From an uncultured Porphyromonadaceae bacterium (GTDB taxonomy: Bacteria > Bacteroidota > Bacteroidia > Bacteroidales > Muribaculaceae), in contig CAMWZB010000004.1 of the NCBI GenBank assembly GCA_947178655.1, positions 1 to 14,838 on the forward strand: a stretch of 14,838 bases of DNA. Reading direction: 5' to 3'. Position 1 is the first letter of the stretch; every line of letters starts with the position of its first letter. Below are positions 1 to 7,674 of the stretch, in pieces. A program made the translations under genes and the position numbers. The notes beneath the pieces are model-generated. The model saw only the letters and a list, made by a program, of their open reading frames with translations. It was not told the origin of the DNA and searched no databases.

Positions 1-280
1 TTTTCCGAGTTCTCCAAATATTTTTTCGCTTTTAACACTTCTTTAACATTTGGAGAGGATATTATTACACCTCTGAAATGACTTCATCAGCCCGAATTAC
101 AGCCTTTTAACGGCTCATACAGGCCTGTGGACGCTCTCTTTCATCATTCGTGAACTTTATTCGCCATTTTTTGTTTTACGGGCCGGGGATTTCCGAGAAG
201 TTACTTTCACATATATGCGACACCCCCTCCGTGAATTCGTGACACAGAGGGGGCGCGATGATTTACGTATATGGTCCGGA
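1..280. other. Intergenic region downstream of the endonuclease gene, no gene seen
   Basis: I find no convincing coding region here; the left neighbour lies outside the window. The stretch is AT-richer than the genes. It holds a 9-bp inverted repeat (TCTCCAAAT at 11-19 with ATTTGGAGA at 48-56, 28-nt loop), a competing 5-bp stem (AGAGG at 54-58 with CCTCT at 70-74), two TTTAACA copies 11 bp apart (31-37 and 42-48), and a GC-rich hairpin at 223-253 listed separately. No exact TAnnTTTG promoter box was found on either strand. The region may contain the regulatory end of an unseen neighbour, but that is a guess. Confidence 0.5.
223..253 (-). terminator. Hairpin after the endonuclease gene, candidate terminator
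   Basis: CCCCCTC at 223-229 pairs with GAGGGGG at 247-253. The stem can be extended inward by GTG (231-233) with CAC (243-245) after one mismatch, leaving a 9-nt loop. It begins about 27 nt past the stop codon of the minus-strand endonuclease gene. There is no clear U tract on the exit side, so it is a hairpin-only terminator candidate or a 3'-end stabiliser. Confidence 0.45.
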
Positions 281-1936
281 CTACCTTACATATACTTTAA
301 CAGGGGTGGGATGTGAGTCGGTCGTGATGAAGTATACTCCTGTAGAGAGTTCGTGATCGGTGTTCTGCTCTATATAATCAATAGTATCGACAAGCATGCC
401 CGACACATTATATATACGGCAGCCGGTCTGAGGACGCGAACATATGAATCGTATAACGCCGTCGAAAGCCTGTATGACGAGAGGCTCTTCAACGGAGACT
501 CCGCTTATGCCGGTATGGTCGACAAAGATTATGTTCGACATCGGAGAGCGATAGCCGAGGCGCACGCTCTGCACGGAGTATGCCTCGCGGTCAGATTCGT
601 CAAATCCAAGTATCTCAAGAGAAGTATCCTCGGCAAGCAATTCTTCAGTATTGACTTGCTGACCCGAATAGGTGGTTCGTGTGACGACGAAGTAATCAAT
701 AACTTCACCGGCGGGAGCTTCCCAGTTGGCTGTATAGCGGTCAGCCATAATGTCGGAAGGTGCTGTAGCCGTACATGCCGTGAGCGTGGGCACGGACAGA
801 CACTCTCCGCGGAGCTGTACGCCTATCGAGCCGAAATCGCCCGAAAGGAGCAGTCGCGATGAGTGCAATCCTGTAGATGCGGGTGTATACACGACGTTCA
901 GCCAATAGCCATCCTCCGAACACACCAGTGAAGCAGGGATAGAAGTCGTAGACGAGTGGAACATCTCTGCGTCATCACGATATATCTGACAATCGACAGT
1001 TCCTTTAAGGTACTTGCCTTTGACGAGCACTTTCGACGTCACGCTTTTGCCTTCGGCCACTTGTCCGAAATCCACCGTCATATTCGTCACAGGAGCGTAG
1101 AGCTCCGGATCGCCCTCGTCGGGAATTTCGATAGAGCCTGGCTTGAAAGGCTCACCCTTCTTGTCTCCCCACAGATAGTCGGCGAGTTCGGGCATATCGA
1201 TGAATGGATTGCGGTTGTTCTGAATCTTGTAGACGGCTTCGTTGCGGTCTATCTCTTTCTGACTGACGGGATCGTCGTGGTGCCACTTCATGAGAAGGTT
1301 GACAGACCACTGGTTGAGGGTCGGATAGAGATTCTGCGAAACCATGTATGTATATTTCCACGTCAGATTCTGATAGCACGTGACCATATAGAAATACGTG
1401 CGAGCGAAGTCGCCCTTGTATTCATCGGCCGGCTCGAACACGAGTTTCGCTCCTCCACCCTGTCCGTTGACAGGATATCCGACGGTGGTTATGCCGTTCT
1501 GGAAAGTTATGTTTGACGGGTCGACCACACCGAGAGGATAGTTGCTTTTAGCCTGGTTGGCTCTGGCCTCTGACGGATACAGGTGATTGAGATCGACGTA
1601 AGCGCTGACAGTGGTAGATCCTCCCCACCAGCTTTTGGGGAACGAGTGTTCGCGGTTAAGCCCGGAAAAACTCGGGGCGTACAGGGGTATATCAGAGTAC
1701 ATGTCCCACCATCGAGATGACTCGGGATATACGTCGGTCTTGGCGAAATAAGTCGGAAGCGCCGAATACGACGACACTTTCTGAAAGTTTCGGATGACAT
1801 TGTAAGCAGCGGTCTTTAATTCGCCATCCTTTTTGCCTGTCAACGAAGAGTAATAGCTGGCCGGGGCGGCAGCAAACGCAGCATTGGCGGCAAATGCGAT
1901 AAGTGATGAATAAATGATGGGGCGAAGAGCCTTCAT
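281..1936 (-). CDS. Secreted endonuclease I family protein with T9SS sorting domain
   Basis: A 551-residue secreted nuclease. Residues 1-23 form a signal peptide (hydrophobic stretch ending AFA-A). Residues about 25-257 match the endonuclease I family (EndA/Vvn-like beta-beta-alpha-metal nucleases that cut DNA or RNA non-specifically): NREHSFP at 94-100 with the likely catalytic His97, DLNHLYPSE at 115-123, and the family's closing KWHHDDPVS block at 217-225. A beta-rich segment at about 278-378 resembles an Ig/ASH-like domain, and 382-473 looks like fibronectin type III. The last ~75 residues end in STGVYFITTD...VKVYVR, the pattern of a type A T9SS C-terminal sorting domain, so the protein is probably exported by T9SS, released from this domain by a PorU-type sortase and kept at the surface or secreted. 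It is the only clear T9SS cargo in the window. The likely role is nucleic acid degradation for nutrients or against extracellular DNA. The enzyme family is secure; the Ig and FN3 labels are by appearance. Confidence 0.92.
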   Translation of the reverse strand: MKALRPIIYSSLIAFAANAAFAAAPASYYSSLTGKKDGELKTAAYNVIRNFQKVSSYSALPTYFAKTDVYPESSRWWDMYSDIPLYAPSFSGLNREHSFPKSWWGGSTTVSAYVDLNHLYPSEARANQAKSNYPLGVVDPSNITFQNGITTVGYPVNGQGGGAKLVFEPADEYKGDFARTYFYMVTCYQNLTWKYTYMVSQNLYPTLNQWSVNLLMKWHHDDPVSQKEIDRNEAVYKIQNNRNPFIDMPELADYLWGDKKGEPFKPGSIEIPDEGDPELYAPVTNMTVDFGQVAEGKSVTSKVLVKGKYLKGTVDCQIYRDDAEMFHSSTTSIPASLVCSEDGYWLNVVYTPASTGLHSSRLLLSGDFGSIGVQLRGECLSVPTLTACTATAPSDIMADRYTANWEAPAGEVIDYFVVTRTTYSGQQVNTEELLAEDTSLEILGFDESDREAYSVQSVRLGYRSPMSNIIFVDHTGISGVSVEEPLVIQAFDGVIRFICSRPQTGCRIYNVSGMLVDTIDYIEQNTDHELSTGVYFITTDSHPTPVKVYVR

Positions 1937-1983
1937 AAATAACCCTTGAAAAAATTACATTGTGAGTGTGATGAACTTGATGA

Positions 1984-2026
1984 AATACGGGTGCAAAGGT
2001 AACAAAAAAACCTTTGCACCCGTATT
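1984..2026 (-). terminator. Strong hairpin terminator after ald
   Basis: The arms AATACGGGTGCAAAGGT (1984-2000) and ACCTTTGCACCCGTATT (2010-2026) pair perfectly over 17 bp with a 9-nt A-rich loop (plus-strand reading). The hairpin starts 15 nt after the ald stop codon and sits before the endonuclease gene, so it most likely ends ald transcription. The exit side on the minus strand is not U-rich, as is common for Bacteroidetes terminators. Confidence 0.75.
1994..2001 (-). promoter_or_regulatory. -7 box for the endonuclease gene, inside a hairpin arm
   Basis: On the minus strand this reads TACCTTTG, an exact match to the Bacteroidetes -7 consensus TAnnTTTG. It lies 57 bases before the endonuclease start codon, giving a predicted leader of about 50 nt. 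No good -33 TTTG is seen 19-23 bp upstream. The box lies within the stem and loop edge of the ald terminator hairpin, so the two signals overlap. Confidence 0.5.
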
Positions 2027-2041
2027 AAATTACTAACGCAA

Positions 2042-3157
2042 TCAGCGCAGGAATTGTTCAGCGGGGGTATATTCCATGCCGAAAGCTTCGGCAACGGCCG
2101 GGAATGTCACCTTGCCGTCAATCACGTTAAGACCTTCGGCAAGACCTTTGTCGCGGCGGCACGCCTCTTTCCATCCCAAAGCCGCTATGCGGAGTGCATA
2201 CGGCATGGTGGCGTTGGTCAACGCCAGTGTGGAGGTATAGGGCACTGCGCCCGGTATGTTGGCAACGGCATAGTGGAGTATTCCGTCAACAGTATACACC
2301 GGATCGGAATGAGTGGTCGGATGCGAGGTCTCGAAGCAGCCGCCCTGATCGATAGCGACGTCGACCAGCACCGTGCCGGGGCGCATGAGCGCAAGCATGT
2401 CGCGGGTGACGAGTTTCGGAGCGAGAGCACCGGGGACAAGGACCGAACCGATGACCGCATCCACGTAGGGAAGCTCAAGTTCGATGTTGTGACGTGATGA
2501 GAACAGAGTCTTCACGTTGGCAGGCATAGTCTCGGCCACGTGGCGCAGAGTCGGAAGCGAGATGTCGGTGATGGTCACATCCGCGCCAAGTCCGGCTGCC
2601 ATAAGAGCGGCATTACGGCCTACGACACCGGCTCCGAGAACAAGGACTCGTGCAGGCTTCACTCCGGGATCCCAGCCAAGGAGCACCCGCCGAAGGCCCT
2701 GAGGCTTCTCAAGGAAGCGTGCGGCCTGCTGTACAGACATACGCCCGGCGACTTCACTCATGGGAATGAGAAGAGGAAGTCCGCCAGTCGGGCCGACCAC
2801 AGTCTCATATGCGATGCACACGGCTCCGGAAGCGAGCATGGCATCGGTGAGAGCACGGTCACAGGCGAAGTGGAAGTAAGTGAAGAGAATCTGACCTTTT
2901 CGAACGAGTGAATACTCGGGAGCGATAGGTTCCTTGACCTTGACAATCATCTCTGCCACAGCATACACATCCTCGATGGTCGGAAGGATGGCTGCACCGG
3001 CGGCCTCATAGTCAGAGTCTGCGAAGCCTGAGCCTTCGCCGGCTGTGTGCTGCACGTACACCGTGTGCCCGGCGCCTATCATTTCGCGAACGCCGGAGGG
3101 AGTCATACCTACGCGGTTCTCATTGTTCTTGATTTCTTTAGGAATTCCGATAATCAT
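2042..3157 (-). CDS. ald: Alanine dehydrogenase
   Basis: A 371-residue protein that matches NAD-dependent L-alanine dehydrogenase along its full length; the usual family length is about 370. It catalyses the reversible oxidative deamination of L-alanine to pyruvate and ammonium with NAD+ in the cytoplasm. The start MIIGIPKEIK is typical. Substrate and catalytic residues fall at the family's standard numbers: Arg15, Lys75, His96 and Asp270. The Rossmann motif GAGVVG is at 175-180, followed by an acidic residue at the end of the second strand (TITD, Asp198) that suits NAD. MSEVAGRMS at 133-141 is also characteristic. The gene is monocistronic by appearance: its own upstream region to the right, the 17-bp hairpin to the left. 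It divides from the GH25 gene head to head across 229 bp. It links amino-acid carbon to the NADH pool, which is relevant to the rex gene further right only as an inference. Confidence 0.96.
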   Translation of the reverse strand: MIIGIPKEIKNNENRVGMTPSGVREMIGAGHTVYVQHTAGEGSGFADSDYEAAGAAILPTIEDVYAVAEMIVKVKEPIAPEYSLVRKGQILFTYFHFACDRALTDAMLASGAVCIAYETVVGPTGGLPLLIPMSEVAGRMSVQQAARFLEKPQGLRRVLLGWDPGVKPARVLVLGAGVVGRNAALMAAGLGADVTITDISLPTLRHVAETMPANVKTLFSSRHNIELELPYVDAVIGSVLVPGALAPKLVTRDMLALMRPGTVLVDVAIDQGGCFETSHPTTHSDPVYTVDGILHYAVANIPGAVPYTSTLALTNATMPYALRIAALGWKEACRRDKGLAEGLNVIDGKVTFPAVAEAFGMEYTPAEQFLR

Positions 3158-3183
3158 TGTAGTAGCAATTTAAGGCATTGTAG
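3155..3183 (-). repeat. 8-bp direct repeat around the ald start codon
   Basis: CATTGTAG occurs at 3155-3162 and again at 3176-3183, exactly 21 bp apart. On the minus strand each copy reads CTACAATG; the near copy supplies the ald ATG, and the far copy has an in-frame ATG that meets a stop after two codons (M-P-stop). It may be chance, a small operator, or a minimal leader reading frame. Confidence 0.35.
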
Positions 3184-3194
3184 TTTTTCGGTGG

Positions 3195-3223
3195 CGAATT
3201 TAATGAAAATTTTTGAAAAGCAA
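3195..3223 (-). promoter_or_regulatory. Candidate ald promoter
   Basis: On the minus strand TTG (3223-3221) is followed after 18 nt by TAAATTCG (3202-3195), one mismatch from the Bacteroidetes -7 consensus TAnnTTTG. The predicted leader is about 33 nt. The match is imperfect and the call rests on position and spacing. Confidence 0.3.
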
Positions 3224-3347
3224 TACGACGGGCAATAAAAAATCAGTAGCTAATCAAAAAAACCTTAGTTTATGAAAAAACGTCCGAGAGGCAGCCCTAT
3301 TCACAGCCCGAAGAATTGCGACTATTCCATATCTCACTATTTTTCGC

Positions 3348-3355
3348 TAATTTTG
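3348..3355 (+). promoter_or_regulatory. -7 box for the GH25 gene
   Basis: TAATTTTG is an exact match to the Bacteroidetes -7 consensus TAnnTTTG. It ends 31 bases before the GH25 start codon, predicting a leader of roughly 27 nt. The expected -33 position (around 3323-3328) reads TATTCC, a poor match, so the promoter may be weak or need an activator. It could drive the first PorU-like gene as well. Confidence 0.5.
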
Positions 3356-3386
3356 CGACTGCAAAACCAACTGTTCTCAGGATTAA

Positions 3387-4136
3387 ATGACCGACCGACA
3401 AGCGCGAATACTGGCTATACTGACCGTAACTGTCACAGGACTGCTCGTAGCAGCTCTGGCAGCGTGGCGCACGGTCAGGCCAGCCAGGTGGTCTGTCGAA
3501 CTTGACCGTGAGCGCTATCCCATCAGAGGATTAGACCTGTCGTCACACAACGGAGTGCCCGACTTCGACGCCATAGCCGCCGACAGCATCTGCTTCGTCT
3601 ACCTGAAAGCAAGCGAAGGCGGCGACTACCGCGACCAGTCATTCGCACGAAACTATGCGGCAGCGAGCGGAACACCTCTGGCGATAGGTGCATACCACTT
3701 CTTCAGATTCGATACTGACGGTGTACGTCAGGCCCGCAACATGCTCGATGCCGTGAACGGATGCAAACTCGATCTCCCCCTGGCCATAGATATCGAAGAA
3801 AATGGCAATCCCGCACAGGTCCCGACCGAGACCATCATAGACCGGCTGGAGGCGATGGTGGCATATCTGAGAGTATTCGGGCACAATGTGATTATATATA
3901 CAAACAAGAACGGCGAAGCCCGGTTCCTGCGAGACAGCTTCACCCAGCAGTACAACGAAGCTCCGGACCTATGGATATGCTCGTTCACCGACCCTCCCCT
4001 GCCACGCCGCAAATGGGTGCTGTGGCAGCATAGCCACAAAGGCCGCATCCGCGGCATAAAAGGACCTGTGGACCTCAACACTTTCAACGGCGACAGCGCG
4101 GACTGGGCAGCATGGCTGAAGCAAGTCAGGACGTAA
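3387..4136 (+). CDS. Membrane-anchored GH25 muramidase (lysozyme family)
   Basis: A 249-residue protein with one N-terminal hydrophobic segment (residues about 8-27, no obvious cleavage site) and a GH25 catalytic domain from about 45 to the end. GH25 enzymes cut the beta-1,4 bond between N-acetylmuramic acid and N-acetylglucosamine in peptidoglycan. The visible active-site positions are Asp50 in GLDLSSHNG, Glu77 in KASEGG, and Asp135 and Glu137 in the DIE motif of LAIDIEENG; the C-terminal PVDLNTFNGD block is also typical. The likely site of action is the periplasm, tethered to the inner membrane, in wall remodelling. The start at 3387 is preferred because it follows an exact -7 box and gives a clean anchor; no Shine-Dalgarno is seen. 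The first PorU-like gene begins 58 bp downstream with no terminator or clear promoter between them, so they may share a transcript. A role in opening the wall for secretion machinery is inference only. Confidence 0.93.
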   Translation: MTDRQARILAILTVTVTGLLVAALAAWRTVRPARWSVELDRERYPIRGLDLSSHNGVPDFDAIAADSICFVYLKASEGGDYRDQSFARNYAAASGTPLAIGAYHFFRFDTDGVRQARNMLDAVNGCKLDLPLAIDIEENGNPAQVPTETIIDRLEAMVAYLRVFGHNVIIYTNKNGEARFLRDSFTQQYNEAPDLWICSFTDPPLPRRKWVLWQHSHKGRIRGIKGPVDLNTFNGDSADWAAWLKQVRT

Positions 4137-4194
4137 GGTCCTACAAGGATTCAAGACACAATAAAAGGCCACGGCGCACGTTGTTACATATAGT

Positions 4195-7100
4195 ATGAAC
4201 CGACACACATTTCTCCATCATATACTCTTCACGGCCACCATGGCCATCATACTCGCATGCACCCATCCGGCTCTGGCCTTCGATACATCGGTGTATGCCG
4301 ATAAGTCACGGCTCAGCAGCGGCCGCTGGATGAAAATACGGACCGACCGAGACGGAATGTACCTCATCAGCACTCAGACTCTGCGGTCATGGGGCTTCTC
4401 TGACCCGTCCAAGGTGCGCGTATACGGCTACGGAGGCCACAGGCAATCTGATCGGCTCAGCGAGTCGGACTACCTCGATGACATCACCGAGGTACAATCC
4501 GAACTGACCGACCGCGGCATAGTGTTCTACGGACTCGGTGCCGGAGAATGGACAGGCTCAGGAAGCAGCCGCTACTTCATTCAGAATGATTTTTCGGACT
4601 ATGGCTACTACTTCGCGGGCATACCCGACGATGAGAGCGAAGCCCGCGTCATAGAGACAGTGGAGGCACAAGGCGAAGCGGACGGCGCCGAAACGTCGTT
4701 CACAGACTATGTCCACCATGAAATTGAACGCACGCGCGTACCGGGCGAGGCCGGACCTATGCTGCTCGGAGAAGATTTCAGATACAACAAGACCCAGACC
4801 ATAGGCATCAGCGCTCCAGGCTCGCTTGGCGGCAGAGGAACTCTGATGTGCAGTTTTGTAAGCAACCTGGCCGAAGGCGGCACACTCGGATTCGCCATTA
4901 ACGGTGTACAGCTTGAATCACAGGCGTCAGACCGCATATCATCCCAAAGCAGCAACAAGTACATCTACGCCATGGTGACGGTGACATCACACACATTCGA
5001 AGCCGAGCCGACTGCCTCGGATATGTACAATGTGGCCATCACCCTTCGCCCCAACACGAGCTGCTCGTCAGCGCATCTGAATTTCCTTACCCTCGGCTAC
5101 GAACGGGCACTCAGACTGCCCTCGACAGGACAGCTGACTTTCACCAGCACAAGCGGGCACTTCACTGTGGACGGCGTCACGGCCGACACTCGGGTGTGGG
5201 ACGTGACTGACCCGCAGAACATACGGCGACTTTCGACAGTGACCGACCAAGGGCGTCAGACATTCCGCGTGAGCAATCCCCGCAACCGCCTGTTCGTGGC
5301 CTGGGACAGCCGTTCGCCTCTTATGACTCCCGTCGCAACCGGCTACGTGAGCAACCAGAACCTCCACTCTCACCGCGACTACGACATGGTCATCGTGGCG
5401 CCCTCGGCATACCTTGACGCCGCCCGGAGACTTGCACGCCTGCACGAGACATCACCCGAACAACTCAAGGTGTCGGTGGTCACTCCGGAGGAGATATACA
5501 ACGAATTCTCATCGGGAACGCCCGATGTCGGAGGCATACGCCGATATTTCAAAATGCTTTATGACCGCGGGCAGGCCGGCGACGGGCAACCGCTGCGCTA
5601 TGCGGTGCTGATGGCGCGCACGACCATTGACAACAGAAGACTGAGCGCCGGCGCCCCCGACTTCCCCACAATACCGTCATGGATGCCACGGGAATACCGG
5701 GCATCCGTATCGGACAACGAAGGTTACTGCACCGACGACGTCACGGCCATGCTCGAGGACGGCTCGGGAGCCTCGCTGTCCTACGACAAACTCTCAATAG
5801 CCATCGGACGTATCCCCGTCACGTCTGTGTCGGAAGCAGACGATATTGTGTCCAAAGCGGTGCAATATGCCGAAGGAGCCCGGAAAACAGCATGGAAGCA
5901 CCGATTCCTCTATCTGGCCGACGACGAGGACGGCGGCGTGCATATACAGCAGAGCGAACAGATGATAGACAATTGTCTGGCCACCGAAGGCCAGCAGCAT
6001 CTGATACGCAAAGTATATATCGACGCCTATCCGTTCGAGGGCACCAACATGCCCGAAGCACGTGCGGCGATGTTCAGATACCTGGACGAAGGAGTGGTCT
6101 GGTGGAACTTCATCGGACACGCCAACACCACCGGCTGGACTCACGAGAACCAGTTGTCGTACAATGACCTCAATAACCTCTATCTCCGCCACTGGCCGTT
6201 CATCTACGCTGCCACATGCGACTTTCTGCGCATAGACGGCAGTGAGATAACCGGCGGCGAAATACTCTACAAAGAACGCTACGGAGGCGCCATCGGCATC
6301 ATCAGCGCAGTCCGCCCGGTGTTCATATCGCTGAACGGACGTCTGTCACTCGCACTGGGACGCGCCATGGCACAGCGCGACGAGAACGGCCGCTTCCTGA
6401 CGCCCGGCGAGATATACCGGCGCGCCAAGAACGATATCCGCAACGAGCGCGGAGAACCGACGAGCGACACCAACCGTCTGCGCTACGTGTTCATCGGCGA
6501 TCCGGCGCTTCATCTGGCCATGCCCTCGCACATAGCCCGTCTCGACAGCATCGGCGGACAGCCCGTGTCGCCGGAGAATCCCGGACTTCTCGAAGCTCTC
6601 GGCCAGGTGCCAGTAAGCGGCTCCATAACCGATGCCTCCGGGACCGTCATGGAGGACTTCAATGGCGTAGCGCTGATTGAAATATTCGACGCAGAAAGGT
6701 CGAAAACTACACTCGGACACGTATCCGACCCGAAGAACTCCCCGGCCAACGAGACCTTCGAGGAGTACGGAGACCGCATATACTGCGGTTCGACGCGAGT
6801 GACCAACGGACACTTCTCCCTGACAGTGGCCATGCCGTCCGAGCTGACCCAGAACTACCGTCCGGCCACGATGTCGCTCTATGCCTACTCCACTGAAGAT
6901 GACCGCGAAGCCACAGGCGTCTCGTCGGACTTCTACGCATATGGCTACGACATGACAGTGGCTGACGATGACACGGCTCCGATAATCGAATCGTTCGTCC
7001 TTAACCACAGCGACTTCAGCGACGGCGACGCCGTGAATACATCGCCGATGATTATCGCGTCAATACGCGACGACGTGGGGCTGAACGTGTCGAACGCAGG

Positions 7101-7632
7101 CATTGGACACCAGATGACAGCCACGCTCGACGGCAACAAAACATACACCGACCTGTCGCTCTACTACACCCCGTCAGCCGACGGAAGCCCCTCGGGCGTA
7201 ATCAACTATCCGCTCTCCGACCTCCGTCCGGGCAACCACACACTGTCGCTGCGCGTGTGGGACACTGCGTCCAACGCTGCCACTGCAACCCTCAACTTCT
7301 ACGTACAGGAAAATCTCGCGCCAAAAATCTACGATATATACACCGACGCCAATCCGGCATCAACCTCGGCCAATTTCTATCTTAGCCACAACCAGCCGGA
7401 CAATATGGTGACCGTAAACGTGACTGTGTACAATCTGCTCGGCCGTCCCGTATGGACCGGACAGTCGAAGGGACGCAGCGACATGTTCCTATCGGTACCG
7501 GTGTCATGGGACCTCACCGACACATCCGGCCGCCGGGTGGAGCGAGGCATATACCTCTATCGCGCCACTATCACTGCCGACGGAGTGAACTACGAGACCG
7601 CGTCCAAAAAAATCGCGGTGACGGCGCCTTAG
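4195..7632 (+). CDS. porU: T9SS sortase PorU-like C25 peptidase, copy 1
   Basis: A 1145-residue protein of normal PorU length. PorU is the T9SS sortase: at the outer membrane it removes the C-terminal domain of cargo and attaches the cargo to surface lipopolysaccharide. Residues 1-28 form a signal peptide (PALA-F). The N-terminal block at 41-80 (SSGRW...YGYG) and VSNQNLH at 385-391 are PorU-like. The C25 (gingipain-family) domain lies at about 395-775, with the His/Cys dyad as His642 (FIGHAN) and Cys675 (AATCDF). Ig-like beta domains follow, and the end (about 1045-1145) is the canonical PorU/FlgD-like domain with VYNLLGRPVW and RGIYLYRA. Two departures from the usual enzyme: GHA replaces GHG at the catalytic His, and a GDGSxDNR-type motif is replaced by ARTTIDNRR (474-482). 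A second, different paralogue lies 1.4 kb downstream next to porV. The family is certain; which copy is the working sortase is not. Confidence 0.88.
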   Translation: MNRHTFLHHILFTATMAIILACTHPALAFDTSVYADKSRLSSGRWMKIRTDRDGMYLISTQTLRSWGFSDPSKVRVYGYGGHRQSDRLSESDYLDDITEVQSELTDRGIVFYGLGAGEWTGSGSSRYFIQNDFSDYGYYFAGIPDDESEARVIETVEAQGEADGAETSFTDYVHHEIERTRVPGEAGPMLLGEDFRYNKTQTIGISAPGSLGGRGTLMCSFVSNLAEGGTLGFAINGVQLESQASDRISSQSSNKYIYAMVTVTSHTFEAEPTASDMYNVAITLRPNTSCSSAHLNFLTLGYERALRLPSTGQLTFTSTSGHFTVDGVTADTRVWDVTDPQNIRRLSTVTDQGRQTFRVSNPRNRLFVAWDSRSPLMTPVATGYVSNQNLHSHRDYDMVIVAPSAYLDAARRLARLHETSPEQLKVSVVTPEEIYNEFSSGTPDVGGIRRYFKMLYDRGQAGDGQPLRYAVLMARTTIDNRRLSAGAPDFPTIPSWMPREYRASVSDNEGYCTDDVTAMLEDGSGASLSYDKLSIAIGRIPVTSVSEADDIVSKAVQYAEGARKTAWKHRFLYLADDEDGGVHIQQSEQMIDNCLATEGQQHLIRKVYIDAYPFEGTNMPEARAAMFRYLDEGVVWWNFIGHANTTGWTHENQLSYNDLNNLYLRHWPFIYAATCDFLRIDGSEITGGEILYKERYGGAIGIISAVRPVFISLNGRLSLALGRAMAQRDENGRFLTPGEIYRRAKNDIRNERGEPTSDTNRLRYVFIGDPALHLAMPSHIARLDSIGGQPVSPENPGLLEALGQVPVSGSITDASGTVMEDFNGVALIEIFDAERSKTTLGHVSDPKNSPANETFEEYGDRIYCGSTRVTNGHFSLTVAMPSELTQNYRPATMSLYAYSTEDDREATGVSSDFYAYGYDMTVADDDTAPIIESFVLNHSDFSDGDAVNTSPMIIASIRDDVGLNVSNAGIGHQMTATLDGNKTYTDLSLYYTPSADGSPSGVINYPLSDLRPGNHTLSLRVWDTASNAATATLNFYVQENLAPKIYDIYTDANPASTSANFYLSHNQPDNMVTVNVTVYNLLGRPVWTGQSKGRSDMFLSVPVSWDLTDTSGRRVERGIYLYRATITADGVNYETASKKIAVTAP

Positions 7633-7646
7633 CAGGAATCGCAGGC

Positions 7647-7674
7647 GTTAAGAATAGGGTTAAATCTTGGTTAA
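7647..7674 (+). repeat. Three GTTAA direct repeats upstream of rex
   Basis: GTTAA occurs at 7647-7651, 7659-7663 and 7670-7674, with periods of 12 and 11 bp, close to one helical turn. The last copy abuts the putative -33 TTG of the rex promoter. GTTAA is the core of the half-site TTGTTAA known for Rex in clostridia, but here the copies are direct and not inverted, so a different regulator is equally possible. Confidence 0.4.

Noticed and set aside
353..862. Antisense open frame of 169 codons opposite the endonuclease C-terminal half
   Set aside because: Its residue composition looks random and the opposite strand codes for a well-supported protein.
1958..1975. TTGTGA-like sequence before the endonuclease gene as a Rex operator
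   Set aside because: There is no matching inverted half-site at the required distance.
3272..3505. Small open frame of 77 codons upstream of and overlapping the GH25 gene
   Set aside because: It crosses the GH25 promoter box and runs over 100 bp into GH25 in another frame, with no recognisable domain.
4128..4142. Short inverted repeat AGGAC/GTCCT at the end of the GH25 gene as a terminator
   Set aside because: Only 5 bp, overlapping the stop codon, with no U tract; too weak to support.
4195..4280. PorU copy 1 as a lipoprotein (IILAC in the signal region)
   Set aside because: The Cys is followed by a better signal peptidase I site (PALA-F), and PorU is not known as a lipoprotein; the lipobox match is imperfect.
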